Source: Marchantia polymorpha subsp. ruderalis
Lineage: Eukaryota > Streptophyta > Marchantiopsida > Marchantiales > Marchantiaceae
Direction of reading: 5' to 3'
DNA length: 64,000 bases
Assembly (NCBI GenBank): GCA_037833965.1
Contig: AP031353.1
Span: forward strand, 5,086,501-5,150,500
Shown: positions 32,291 to 44,799 of the stretch, piece by piece
How the letters are laid out: each line of letters opens with the position of its first letter
Position numbering within the stretch: the stretch's first letter is position 1
The notes under the pieces: generated by a model
Database searches by the model: none
What the model saw: the letters and a program-made list of their open reading frames with translations, nothing else
What the model was told of the DNA's origin: nothing
Program-made: the position numbers and the translations under genes

Positions 32291-35200
32291 ATGTCGGCAT
32301 TGGGGGCAGCGACCCTCGTAACGCCAGGAGCCTCGTGGACTGCCACCTTCAGCAGCAGCCCCAGCCCCAGCCCCAGCCCCGACTGCTGCAAGTGCGCGGC
32401 AAGCCCATCATCGTCGTCGTCGTCGTGCGCCGGGCGGAAGAGCGCTCTGAGGAATCCCAACGCCTCGCAGCTCTCGGTCTTGTACAATCCGAGGCGCCGG
32501 AATTTGAAGCAGCCCCCGCGCCAATCCGTGATCGTCACCGCTTCCGCGGCCGGCGAGGACGATGCCTCCTCGAGCGGCGCCGATGAAGCCCCGGAAATGG
32601 AGTCGTCTAGCGGCGGGGTTCGGGTCATCACTACCACCCAATCCCCGACCCCGACCGTAACCCCAACCCCAAGCACCAGCACTAGCACTAGCACTAGCAC
32701 CAGCACCAGCGAGGAGATTTCCATTCCGACCTCGGCCTCGGCCTCGACCCCGACCCCGACCCCGACCCCGACGGCATCCGCGACCTCGAGCACGGACAGC
32801 GAAATCGTCGGGGCCAGTGGACAGCGATCGAAGAATCAGGCGAAGAGCAGCACGAGCAAGAAGCAGCTGAGGCTGGAGGACGTGAACCCCGTGGATTTAG
32901 GGCGCAAGGCGAGGCAGCTGGTGGACGAGAAGAACATCACGCTGGACGATGTGAATCCTGTGGGTTTGGGGCGCAAGGCCAGGCAGCTGTACGACGATGT
33001 GTGGAAGCGCCTGACGGAGTTGGGACAGTTGACGCGCTCTTATGATGATGATTTCGAGCAGGTGCTGGTCGGCGGACCCATGTGTGATTTCACCACCCCC
33101 AATGCCGAACTCACCACCGTTCTCGTTGCCGGAGCTACTGGCCGTGTCGGACGCATTCTGATCCGTAAGCTCCAGATTCGTGGCTACAAAGTCAAGGTGT
33201 GTGTTCAGCCATCGCTCCTCGGTCAATTCCCTGCACTCTCTTCTCCGGTGTCGGCCATCACATTGTGGGTGGGAATTTCTGTGTACCGAGTGGTTGTCAA
33301 GAACCGGGATTTCCAACTTGAATTGTAACGAACTCAATTTGGAAGAGGCTTTTGCAATTTGGCGAAGGATACCCTCTCCTCGTTTATATTTTACCTGTAA
33401 TCAGAATTGTAGTCTCTCGGGGCACCTGCGAATTATATTAGTTTGTTTCGTGTGTCAACAATCACTCGTCGTTCTGATATATTTCTTCAGCATCGCTCAA
33501 GCAGTCACTCCAGAATCTACCATGGATGAAAAGTTCCTTACATCGGCTGGCCAGGTGCTGGATATGATCTTATTGCGCGGTGTCAGTCAGGGTAGAGTAT
33601 CTGGAGTCAGCTCATGCTGTTGTTGCTTTTCTTCTCAATCAATTGTCGTCTGAAATAGGCTTTGGTGCGCAATGACGACCCGGCCACTTTGGAGATGCTC
33701 CCGAGGTCCGTGCAAATCGTCGTCGGTGATCTCGGTGATCCTGAATCGTTGAAAGCCGCCGTAGAGGGATGTAACAAGATTATATGCTGCGCCACTGCCC
33801 GCTCAGATATCACTGGAGACTTACTTCGTGTGGATCATAAGGGTGTGTACAATTTGTCGAAAACATTTCAGGTAAGCGTTTTACACCTTGACCTTGAACT
33901 TTGTTAATCGATTGTCGACTGCCGATTGTAGATTCTTTGTGTTCGTCTTACCCTTGTCATCTTAAAAGGCATATCTCGATGGAAAATTAGGATATTACCT
34001 TCCTATCTTTTACCTCATCTCCTTCTTTGTACGTGTGGCCATCTGCAGTACTGAGATATCGTGCTTTCCAACCGCTTCTTTGATAAATTGAACCGAGTGA
34101 ATGCTAACCCACTGCTCTGTAATCAGGATTACAATCACAAGTTGGCTCAAACTCGTGCCGGGAGAAGTAGTAAGAGCAAACTACAGATTGCGAAGTTCAG
34201 TCAAGGCTCTTCTTTGGAAGGGTGGGAACTCCGTGAAGGCACTTATTTCGTTGACGATGTGTCTGTCAAGTATGATGGGGGCATGGATGCCCAGCTTGAG
34301 GTAGCGGAGGACGGGAATGCAGTATTTTCAGGTCTTAAACCCACTGAGCAAAACAGTTTCATGTTTGTGCAATTGTCATCGGCTTCCTACTTCATCCTTG
34401 AGTCATTCACGAAGATAAAGAACGTCGCAATGCTTCAAACCTTTGTGATGGAAATTGTACCATGCGGATGGATGAACATGTTTACAGCGACATCCCAATT
34501 TCTTGAGTGACTATGAAAATTTTGGCATAAACAAAGTGAACAATCTCTTCTGCAGGTTACGTCTTCACTCGCGGAGGATATGTGGAGCTGGTGAAGAAAA
34601 TGGAGTTGCCACCGGGCCTTACTCTCGACAGGTTCGTTTTTCCCACACACACGATCGTGATCATGTCGTGGGATCTAGACTTTTGAGCCTGTTTTTGTTT
34701 GCTGGTGAGACTTAACGTAGCTACAGCAGAAGTGACCAAGTGACTTTGGCATGTATTCCTGCAGATACGAGGGTCTTCTGTTATCTGTTTGCGGTGATGG
34801 CAAGAGCTACACTTTATTGCTCGAGACATGCGATCCAGAGAACAATTCTGCTCGCAAGCAGTACTTTGCTCGTATCTCCACTCGCTTAGGCTACAGCAGG
34901 GTATGAAATCTCTACCGAATCCTGATTGCTGCGTCCATAGAGCTCTACAGAAGTGATTTATAGGAAAGTCAATCTTAGCTTCTTCTACATTTCCAATTCT
35001 GACATCGGAGTTTTGCAGATACGGATACCATTCTCGACCTTCCGACCCATGAAACAGGAAGATCCACCCTTGGATCCCTTTTTGGTGGACTCGTTAGCCA
35101 TTAGATTTGAACCAAGACGTCAGGTGAGCATCTAACCAGCTCAAAAGAGGTGCATATCAAGCTTCTATGACTGCCCAGCGATTTATACTGCTTCTACAAA

Positions 35201-36560
35201 CCCCCAACACTCTCTCATCACTAGAATGACTTCGCTTTCCTATCATGTGCAGAAAACTCCGGCTGTGCGTCCCGATGGTGCTGACCCTCGCGATCAGACC
35301 AGCTTCAGATTAACTCTTGATTATATAAAAGCCTTACCCGTGAGTACCTTTAATCATTCTTCTCTTCCAATTATCTGATAACTGTGTATTCATTTCTAGG
35401 TGCCTTATGGTTCCCCAGGGTCATGTTTCAGGTCTTAACTGTCGAGACCATTTTACCGCAACAGATAAATTGAAATGGTGGTTCTGAATCTCTGGACTTG
35501 TATTGTAGGGTGGACAAGAAACGGATTTCATCTTAGTGTCATGCGCGGGCGAAGGAGTCGACCCGTCGAAGCGAGATAAACTTGTTAGAGCCAAGCAAGT
35601 AAGAATCGAGGCACCTTGCAGATTTCTAAGTTTAGTCACCTAGGTATGTGTGTTTGAAGTCTATTCTCGTGTAAATACCTCTAGCTTCTGGAGACTGATA
35701 AACTGGTCGTCGCTGTGATGTAATTCAGGCTGGAGAGGGAGCACTCAGAAATTCCGGTCTTGGGTACACAATTATCAGACCAGGACCCCTTCAGGTGCAT
35801 ATCCGGCTACATGTGTAACTCCTCATTTAGCCCTCAATATTTTGTAGTCATTGGTCCTTCGTACACTAGTTTAGAATCACGATATTAAGGTGACCGTTTG
35901 CTTAACAGGAAGAACCAGGCGGACAACGTGCTCTAGTATTTGACCAAGGCGATCGTATCAGTCAGGTATTATTCACTTCTGCTCGTCTACAGTCCATTCC
36001 AATTTTCATGATTGTTTTTTGTGAAACTGCTCTCATTTATCCTCGTTATTTTCGCAAACTTTTACTTGGCATGTGGTGCAGGGAATTAGCTGTGCAGATG
36101 TCGCAGACGTGTGTGTCAAAGCGCTGCACAACCCTACCGCTCGCAACAAGAGCTTTGATGTGAGTATTTCTGGAAGAAACAACAAAATAAACTGTCAGAT
36201 TTATTTAAGCTGAACTTGTTTCTAAAACTTGATACATTACTATTACTTTTTGTGGTTGGTACCAGAGTGATGTTCAATTTCGACATTAAGGTTGCAAATC
36301 TGACTTCAATTATCAATGCTGTAGGTATGTTACGAATACACCATGGAGAAAGGACAAGGGCTTTATGAGCTCGTAAGTATATCCTCACACGTCTTGAAAT
36401 CTTTCAAACAGTCGAAAGTTTTTTTCCTGCAGCTCAAGTTGACTATAGCTTGTGGTTTTGACTGTAATTCGTGTTTTCTCCAATTCAGGTGGCCCATCTC
36501 CCAGATAAATCAAACAATTATTTGACACCAGCTTTGGCTGTTCTAGAGAAAAACACCTGA
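32291..36560 (+). CDS. HCF173: HCF173, psbA translation factor (atypical SDR with CIA30 domain)
   Basis: Thirteen exons: 32291-33196, 33659-33871, 34127-34331, 34556-34631, 34765-34900, 35019-35123, 35253-35339, 35509-35598, 35729-35794, 35909-35965, 36082-36159, 36325-36372, 36489-36560. All have GT-AG sites and phases that join to 712 residues. A Ser/Pro/Thr-rich transit-peptide and linker region (about 1-195) comes first. Then DVNPVxLGRKARQL occurs twice, then an NAD(P)-binding motif VLVAGATGRVGR (about 277). A CIA30-type domain is inserted (SSLEGWELREGTYF, YVFTRGGYVEL, YEGLLLSVCG), and the SDR fold resumes (GLGYTIIRPGPLQEEPGG, DQGDRISQGISCADVAD) to the end YLTPALAVLEKNT. This follows Arabidopsis HCF173 closely; that protein binds the psbA mRNA leader in the chloroplast and drives D1 synthesis. 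The longer N-terminus and doubled DVNPV motif are the main differences. Confidence 0.96.
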
Positions 36561-37778
36561 GCCAGTACTTGTACTTTTGCAAACCTCAGAAGCACGTAGG
36601 CAGTTAGCTCTTGTTGAGAAGAACCATGTATTTTCGCTCCCTCGAAGAGTGGCAGAGAGCCAGATCACCAAGGCGAGGGACAGTGTAGTTTACTGTTGAG
36701 TATGTACCAAAGGCTTCTTCAATTTCGAGAGCCTGTGATTTATTGTGTCACAACCCAAAGGGAGTCTTGTACATTGAAGCGGTTTGTCATTATAGAGGAA
36801 AAGTTCAGATAGTGACCTTAATTTGCCTAACTTTGTAACCATGCCAAATAATACAAAATGTAACGTTTCTACTATTGAATCTGTTCTGTTCTAAGAGTTG
36901 AGCTTACGATAAATGTGATCATCTCGGTGCCCTCTTGCATCTTTCGGTGGGACTTTCAGTAATAGAAATATGAAACTCTTCACATTTCCCTCAAAAGCCA
37001 ATTGACACATTTGTGAACTGAAGGTCTCTTGCAGTATTGAAGCAGATAGAAGTCTTGAATTGCAAATGTGCATCAATGAGCACCACTTCCGCTTTATGCT
37101 CAATCAAGCACCTTCACAAAAACTTTTCAACACCCCTTCTCTTGCCCGACGAAAATACATAGTGTATTTCATTTCGATCTAATCCGGAATCCTGCAGGTA
37201 CCTGGAGTAGAAAATTGGGGAATGGTGAATTTGGGCAGATTTATCACATCGTAAGTATATGAACATACTCACGTATGTTCATTTACTTGAAGGAAAAAGA
37301 CTTGCAAGTTTCCTTGCACAAATCTTATTTTATACAGTGTCCATTCATGAGTACCGTTTACATTTTTGTAACACTGAAGACAGACGCTTTCATTCAACTG
37401 TCAAACTTAACACTTATTCAATCAGTAAGGTACATAGTAGATGCCCTTGATGAGGATACCCGAATAATTTCACTGCAATCACTCAGGTACATGGAAGATG
37501 CCCTTGATGGGGATACTCGAATAATTTCACTGGACCTCTCTGTAAACTATCGAGTTCATTTAAGCTACTGACTGTGCCGAAAAACATTCTTGTCGCTACC
37601 ATGGAGACAGAATCTAGCCTCCAATATCCTAGAAAGGAATTAGTCTTCATCATCGATCCTGCAAAATATCAGAAGCTTCAATCATACATGTCTACAAAAA
37701 TCATAATGGGTGTAAACTCAGACGTCAATCACGCATGCAATTGGACACGTGTGTAATTGACAACAAAGATAGGCGACG
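36561..37778. other. Convergent intergenic region, HCF173 and RBL15
   Basis: 3' flanks of two genes that point at each other. It holds a small hairpin (37259-37282) and an in-frame 57-bp tandem repeat (37429-37542). No clear gene; candidate poly(A) sequence AATAATACAAAA lies near 36848. Confidence 0.5.
37429..37542 (+). repeat. 57-bp tandem repeat, two copies
   Basis: Copies at 37429-37485 and 37486-37542 encode RYIVDALDEDTRIISLQSL and a near copy beginning RYMEDALDGDTRIIS within one open frame (37275-37571). The in-frame period could hint at a short coding unit, but there is no other support. Confidence 0.75.
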
Positions 37779-40700
37779 TTACAGTAATATTACCTCTGCA
37801 CTAAGATATTCAACAGCCAGTGCGACGTCTCCGTTGGATGCAGCCAGAGCATGAACCGCCTTCGACTGAACGCGAAGATAGAAAACCAGAAATAGAGCAT
37901 TCATACATTAGAAGAAACTTCTCTCAACCGTACTCAATCGAATTCTTGGCAAAATATTGTACTTAAAACAACCCTGCATCCCCACCCTCTATGATGAAAG
38001 TTTGTTTAGTAAGAGAAATAACATCACAAACTGAATTCCAAGAAATAAAAGTACAAAGAATTGATTGGAAGACCTGATCAAATCCCATAGACACAAGGCT
38101 TTGAACGTCGTGGTCTTGACGTCCGATCTGCATCACACATACAGGGAAGCGGCATCAGATCCTTGTTCGCTTTCAGTGCAGACTGTTCACGGATTTCAAC
38201 TGTCAATATTCCAGATCGCAAGAAGAGCAAGATGGGCAAACACTCAAGAAGTAACCATCATGTCGTTACGTTTGGACGAAACTTCTATCATTGTTTTAGG
38301 TCATGGTCTTAAGGCTACAACAGGCACATACGAATGAATACAGCTTAACGAGAAGTACAGAACTAAGTTGATGTTTGTTCTGTCCATCGTTAGCTATAGG
38401 TCTTGTAAGAACAGGTCACCCACCTGCTGTGGTACTTGATAGCGAGGTAGTGATGGTGTTGTTGCTGTTGTTGTTGATGATGGTGTTGAGGTCTGAAGAT
38501 CTCCAGCTTGCCTACACCACATGCAGATTCATGCTCAGGAACATGGACAAACTTCCGATCATATGCAAGAGAGATAGTTTAATATGCGCTAACATCCCTG
38601 ACATAGTTAGAAGTTCATGATATCGGCAAATATTCCATACCTATTGGGTGGTGAAGATGATCTCAATGGTTGCATCTCAGCTTCTCCAGAATCTGATCTA
38701 TCTCTGTTGAGAAGTCTAGATTGAGCAAATGCTTGATGAGCACTCCTGCCCTCGGGGCTGAGTAGTCTCGGAGGCGCACCAACGACAGCGCCTAAAGTTC
38801 GACCTCTTCCAGGAAATCTCTGATCATCGGAATGACAATTATTAGAGACAGAGATTTTCATGCTCGACCAATTGGTTCTGCAAGCATGGCGTCCACTCAT
38901 GTTAAGGAGATGGAGGACCTGGAGCTCAATACGAAATCGATGACCAGGGCCATCGTTAACGACCAGAGCATTACGCACCTCGTCTGGAGCTGTTCCTGTA
39001 CGGGGTGTCTCGCGTCTAGGTATCATCGTTTGCAATCCACTCCACAGACTTGTGAAAGTTTGGCTGCCTCCACTAGGAGGAGCGACAAAAAGGTATAAAT
39101 GTTAGTATTGATAGCATCCATACATAATCACTATAGCTAACCGACACAAAAGAATACCAGGAAATATAAGAGAACGGAAAAAATCTGCATCAGACGAGGA
39201 GCTACTGTTCCGTTTAACAGCAACCTAAAAAATACCTTGTGTTAGAGACTGATGGGAGGGTGGCGGGAACAGCACTCCCACCGACGATAAAGCCAGGTCT
39301 TCGAACACAAAAGCCCTATTTATACAGATAAACAGAACTCCAACCGCGTGAACGAGAGTTCAAGTGCAAGACCTCTACGAATGCAACCTTACCCTTTCAC
39401 TGTATGAAAAATTAAAGAAATTCAAAGTGATCCCATCTCCACATACAGAGACTTTTTTAGGTGATAACAAAGAAGAAAAGAAACGCAATTCAATTTATGA
39501 AACTGCCTAGGAGGTCCAGAAGACTGCTTGGCTTAGGCGGTCTTTGGACAAATTGAGCATGACAACAACGTTCCAGAATTCAGATGAAGACGTATGGTTT
39601 CTTACAAGGACAGAACAGCTTTCCACGACCGAGTAGGCTGAAGGGGCCAGCATGAACATATTGAACCAGCCAAATGTATCTGGGAAAAAAAACAGATATA
39701 TTAGAAGAGAGAACAGGATCTACTCCCGTTTACACCTTCCAAATAATATCTACTTTTTTACTGAGCGGATCACAGACCCAGGAATTGCTCAAGTGAAGCA
39801 TAACACATTTCCTCAGTAAGGACTGTAATTCCGTCATAGCCCGGATGTCTGTCGACCTGCACTGCTAAACGTTCATCATGACTGATACACGATACGAAGG
39901 ATTTGAAATGATATTGATTGCTCTTACATGCGAATCCAGATAAAATGCCACTCAAATGCCCCAGTAGCGACACACTTGGCATCAGCAACTGAAAGAGAAA
40001 CAGCAAAGCCCAGGGATACCTGCACCCAGTGGTCCAGTCTATTAAACTTGCGGAGAACAAGTCATCAGGAAGTCAAATCATGATCCATAAGAACTTTCAG
40101 TACGGCAATCAAGTCAAAGTCTATTTGCTATCATATACCTCACATACATGACTTCTAGCAACTGAATCTCTATAAAGTTAACTACAGAAGCAATGGCAAC
40201 GTTATGAACCGTTGTACGTGTGCTTTCAAGCTCACCTATAAAATAGAAATGATGAGTAATGAAGGTTTCAGCCGCTTACATTTTTGCGGGAACAGTGAAG
40301 AAGCCAAAAATGCTGCAAAGAATGGCACGGCGAATACTTTAATTAGAGGTGGCAAGCCACAGCAGCATAGAGGAAAGAATACTCCTCTGCACAAGGTTTT
40401 GAAACAGGAAAACGATATGCGCTTAAAGCTCATCTTGAGGATGAGATGAGGCTCCAATGGCTGTGGAGTGATTAGCAGCGTGAACCTACGAGCCAATACG
40501 TGTCCAAGTACTCCAAACAACAGGCAGGTTGTCTAATGCTTAAAGATTAGGGTTCCTCTGATCAAATTCTTCTGGAGTAAATCATCTCATACAAACAGAA
40601 TAAAGCGAAATCCTTGAGTACGACTATCACCTCCGATTTTGAGTTCCACTGAGACTGGTCTCGATGACGATGAGGGCAAAAATGACCCCTGAAAACCCGA

Positions 40701-41864
40701 TTCCACACTCGACAGATAGATCAGGATAAATATAAACCGGGTTGTGTGCGGCCAGGTATGCAAGTCCGATGTGGATAACGCCATTGCTCGTAGCTAGAAG
40801 GAAAATGATGTGAAGAAACCGTACGGATCCCATTATTCGCTCGAGTCCACTACCGATGGGCACCAAGGCAAGCATATTGAAGACGACATGAAATATCGAA
40901 GCATGGAAAACCACTGACGTGTACAGCCTGTACACTGCAACATTACATCACAAATCCAACATATAAGCATCAGCCGCATTTAGATCTGAGCTTGATTGAA
41001 ACCTGAAGCTCAAAATAACTTTATTTTAGGCAGATAATATACATGTGTCCTGTCGAACGTAAGATTTGACGAACAGATTGACCGGTACTTAAAGTAGAAC
41101 TGAACAGTTAGCTCAACCAATATATCTGTTCACACAGCATGGCTTATTGACACTAACAGAAAGCTTTAGACAATCTTGCAGAAATATAAACAATGTATAT
41201 TGTCTGAATTCCTATTCAAGCTTGGCCTCATCTCACCACGAAAACTTTGAAGTGGTGAACGTATTCCTGTGTTTGTTGTATAACTGAAATGAGCCAAGAG
41301 TTGTCCTCCTCATCTCGTGTAACTGAAAAACTATTCTTGGAGTTCCCAAAAACAATGTGAAAAAAATGAATCTGGGAATGAAAAAAATTGTACCTTGAAA
41401 TCGTGCTACAACCTGGTAGGGTAGCAGGCATACTTGGTAAAAAGAGTCAAATCCAAGAAAGAGTTCGACGACATAAATGGCGGAGCATATGGCCACCAGA
41501 AGCGCTGTGACAAAAGGAACTCCTGCCCACCATTGGCTTGCCCTTGTAGTCAGGCTCGCCTGACAATCAAGATCAATTGAAAGTTGGTAAGTGTTCTTGT
41601 AAGTATTTCACAGGCACAGATGGCAACTGGTACTCGAAATTATGAAGCTTCATTTTTTTAGAATCTTAAGCCTTTTCTGTAATTTGACGCAGAATAAAAA
41701 TATTTGCCAAATTATTTGTTAATTCCAATAAATAACCCTGACAAAATACTACTAACTGGCATAAAACAAGAAGCATTGGCAGCAATGGCAGCAAATCAGA
41801 TGTCAAAACTCTTGTGTCAGGATCAAAATACCTCGGTTACAATGTTAGAGTTCCTCATGTCCAT
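37779..41864 (-). CDS. RBL15: Rhomboid-like protease with UBA domain (RBL15 type)
   Basis: Twelve exons from the 5' end: 41832-41864, 41394-41559, 40631-40934, about 40486-40521, 39928-40019, 39606-39679, 39236-39315, 38979-39072, 38641-38819, 38424-38511, 38074-38127, 37779-37865; about 428 residues. It starts MDMRNSNIVTE, then QWWAGVPFVTALLVAI (first membrane helix) and VYRLYTSVVFHASIFHVVFN, VPIGSGLERIMGSVRFL. The catalytic serine lies in IGFSGVIF and the catalytic histidine in SLLGHLSGILSG, so both residues of the dyad are present. After a soluble linker (DQRFPGRGRTL) comes a UBA domain (VQSLVSMGFDQ, KAVHALAASNGDVALAVEYL). This order matches Arabidopsis RBL15. Exon 4 (FGVLGHVLAR) fits in frame between its neighbours, but I find no AG at its acceptor (see findings). 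Intron 8 (38820-38978) could also be read through. Confidence 0.92.
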
Positions 41865-43776
41865 CCGTTGGTGGGCACCGAATCCAAAGCCTCCAGCTTG
41901 CTCTACCTGGCCACTCTCTCTCCGACTCCTGTCAGCTCTCTCCAGCCACCATGATAGCAAATCAATCAATCCAATGATCAGATCTCCCTCCTCCTTTTCA
42001 TCCTTCTCAAGTCCAACAACCTGCTCCGCATCAGAGGTTCAACCGTGCAAAAAATTGCGCCCTTTCACAATCCAATTTCAATTTCAATTTGCCAAATCCC
42101 GCCACATCCAAAACTCGTCAACCCCAACTCTCCTACTGCGGCTGCTGTCAGGTCGAACCCCGTCCGCGACACATCAAATCAACTCACGGAAAATCCTCGC
42201 AATTCCTCCCACCTGCACCTCCTCTTATCTTTCCTCTGTGCGCACAAATTCCTCTGCTGATCCTCGATTCTCTGGCATTGTGGCAGGCCTTCTTTGCAGG
42301 ACAGACTCCTCGAGGTTCAACGACGACGGTGACAAGGATCGTTCGTTCGCCTTTTCCTCGTACAAAGAAGGAAAACGACAAACTCTCATTTGTCTCTCTC
42401 GTGCTCTTCTTTCCGTACGGCGCGTGTCCGAACCACGGTGGGAGGCTGAGTTGCTTCCTACCACGGTCGCAGTTGTGGTCGGCCTGAGCAGTCGAACCAC
42501 GTCCAAGATGCTGCCGTAACGTAATGTACTGTTCCGAACCGGAGCCCGACACTTCCCTGTCGACGGGAAGTGCAGTTCCGCGTGAACGTGAGTCGCTTCA
42601 CGGAGTGTGCAGGAAGGGAGCCGGTCTGAGGTCGAAGGCTGGATTTTTTAAGGGCCCACGTTCGTACGCTTGACGTGCATTAACTGTGACCCACTCTTGT
42701 TCCAACTGCACGTACAAATTTCAGACAATGTGACATTGTCTGAAATTTGTACGTAGAAGACGTTGTCAATGTTTTCTAAGTTTGTAACTTTAGAGATTCT
42801 GATACACGTGTATTGCTGGTCCAAATATTTCTTTGAGATTTTTATTATGCATTGATAAAAACTTCCATGTTTATCCCTCTAGAATTTACATGAATGGACA
42901 TGGTACCGAGTAATTTTTACTTTCTTTTCTGAGTGGTGAAGATATAACAGAAGAAAATTTTTCATGCATCTTCTTCAACTTTATATACACATGTAACATA
43001 TTATTTCTCACGACCCAGGGGTGCGTGCTAGAGTTCAAGGCAGACCCAGTCACTTCTTTTTCATAACGATTAAGTATACAGGGTAATGAGTTTTGAGGAG
43101 AGTTTGGGATAGTGATTTGAGTTAGGATTTGGTTACAAAAAGGAAGACTGTAATACAAATTTTTATTTTTCATTTTCACATCTGCATTATATCTTCCATA
43201 TTTTGTCGGAACCAAGTTTCTATAGTATGTTATATTTCTCACTTTTAATTGTGATTGGTATGGGTAGTGATTGTACATATAATTTTTCATGATATTTTAT
43301 TGATCTTTACTTTTACTAATTTTTTTGCTAAGAATGATGTTTAAAATATATATAATTGAAATTTATAATTATTTATTTATTTATTTCTATTCATTCAGCA
43401 TAATCATGATATTGTTATCATCCATTGATGAAAGTGTATTGAGTAACTGGATTTTCCTCCATTTGATTGCAATATATACTACGGTTCGTACAAGTAACAG
43501 AGCAGATACGATTTATAATCCGCTCTGTTACAACTATTTTGACACATCGAAAACACTGCTGAGGCAACAATCACTGCAGAAAGCTGCTCTTCAGCGAAAC
43601 ATACTGTATGCACACATATAATGTCAAATGTCCACAATGAGAGAACTTTTTATGAACATAATATGAAAATTTTCAATTTACAAATCAAAGCTTCCAGTAT
43701 AATCCATTTACAGTCCCTACTGAAGCGGAGACATCATCCGCTGTTGGAAAAATAATCTTCTAGTTGCATTTTACGT
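41865..43776. other. Intergenic region between RBL15 and the LEA gene
   Basis: Contains the RBL15 5' flank, where a Ser/Pro-rich plus-strand frame at about 41704-42519 looks like a shadow, then AT-rich sequence and the 3' flank of the LEA gene. Its most notable item is a 45-bp palindrome at 42710-42754. No supported gene. Confidence 0.5.
42710..42754. repeat. Perfect 45-bp palindrome, 1-base loop
   Basis: Left arm 42710-42731 (begins ACGTACAAATTTCAG), a single G at 42732, right arm 42733-42754 as the exact reverse complement. Arms of 22 bp with a one-base loop are far beyond chance in a window this size. No coding gene overlaps it. Confidence 0.95.
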
Positions 43777-44503
43777 TCAGATTTGAGTTTGAGGGGCTCT
43801 GTATGCAGAGTCAGCAGCAGCCTTCCTGTTCTCCAAGTCTGCCTTCGTTTCATGCTTCTCAGCAACATTACTTTGAATTTTCTCGTGCTTGATCCGCTCT
43901 GCCTCCGCCTCCTTCTGGTGCTCTCTGGCTTTCGCTTCTTGCTTTCCAGCTTCATCGTGAGCTATCACCTTATCGGTCTGCAGTCACAACAAAAATACTC
44001 AGTGAGAATGAAATTGAACTTCACTGGCAAACTCTGCGTAGACAGCTCCAATGAAGATATGAGCTGAAGAGGACTATGAAATTATCCACATTCCATAATA
44101 TCATGACTCAGACCAACCAGATATCTAAGGATCAGTTTGGAAGCATGATGTGGGAAGTGATCAAATCAGTCCACACAGCCAGCTTCCATGACACTCCACG
44201 TCATGATACGAATCAAAGCTTTTCCCCGACTGTACTTAGCCAAGCTAGGAGTATCTCGCCAGTCTAACAGATTCAAGTCACGTCTACTCCACGCAGGGGA
44301 ACCAACCAAATCCTGCCTCCCTATCAAACACAATACGATCAAGCCTCGGATCCATCTGTCTCCCTCGGTCATGAGCTATGGAACTTTCCACTCACCTTGG
44401 CAGTGGCTGAGGCCTTTCCCTTGTCCATCTTCTCCTCGGCCTTGGCACTCACATTCTGGATCTTCTCCTTGGCGGTGGCGGCGGCGTGCTTCATGGCGTC
44501 CAT
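43777..44503 (-). CDS. Group 4 late embryogenesis abundant protein (LEA_1)
   Basis: Two exons: 44396-44503 (36 codons) and 43777-43977 (66 codons plus stop), intron 418 bases, donor AAG|GTGAGT, acceptor CTGCAG. The 102-residue product starts MDAMKHAAATAKEKIQ and continues NVSAKAEEKMDKGKASATAK, TDKVIAHDEAGKQEAKAREH, QKEAEAERIKHEKIQSN. It is hydrophilic, rich in Ala, Lys and Glu, has no cysteine or tryptophan, and has an amphipathic helical N-terminal half. This is the LEA_1 (PF03760) pattern; such proteins are disordered when wet, fold on drying and protect membranes and enzymes. The start ATG has a strong context (GCCACCATGG). ABRE boxes and a TATA box lie upstream. Confidence 0.9.
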
Positions 44504-44654
44504 GGTGGCGGGGTTGGATCTAAGCGGATCGAAGTCTTGACGTCTAGTTACCCGAGAGTGCAAAGCGTCGAGTGTCACTTACAATCTTGCAATCTGAAAT
44601 CAGAATTCGCGTACTTCGAGATGGATTTGTGTACTATGAGCGGCGCTGAGAGCC

Positions 44655-44664
44655 TAATATATAG
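44655..44664 (-). promoter_or_regulatory. TATA box of the LEA gene
   Basis: CTATATATTA on the minus strand, about 150 bases before the ATG at 44503, leaving a leader of roughly 120 bases. Confidence 0.55.
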
Positions 44665-44763
44665 CATTAGCGTAATAACCGGGTCGGTTATGGGGACGAG
44701 GTGTCAATTTTTCCGCGCAGCCAAATGGCGGTCATGCGTGCGTGCTCGCCATAAATTTGGTCT

Positions 44764-44796
44764 ACGTGGACCTGACAAGGAATCGATCCACGTGTC
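44764..44796 (-). promoter_or_regulatory. Two ABRE-type ACGT boxes upstream of the LEA gene
   Basis: CCACGTGTC (44788-44796) and TACGTGGA (44763-44770) lie 100-140 bases upstream of the TATA box. ACGTGTC and ACGTGG are the cores bound by ABI5/AREB bZIP factors, and a pair of ABREs is the classic arrangement for ABA response. That fits a LEA gene; induction by ABA or drying is inferred. Confidence 0.6.
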
Positions 44797-44799
44797 AAT

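Noticed and set aside
30341-32793. Several frames of 140-235 codons on both strands in the divergent promoter
   Set aside because: GC-rich, low-complexity (Pro, Ser, Arg) translations that contradict each other on both strands; no family match.
38820-38978. Read-through of RBL15 exons 8 and 9 as one exon
   Set aside because: The frame is open, but splicing GAG|GTGCGT to the acceptor at GATCAG restores the RFPGRGRTL spacing seen in Arabidopsis, so an intron is more likely.
41704-42519. Plus-strand frame of 271 codons opposite the RBL15 5' end
   Set aside because: Ser-rich translation without motifs; it overlaps RBL15 exon 1 on the other strand.
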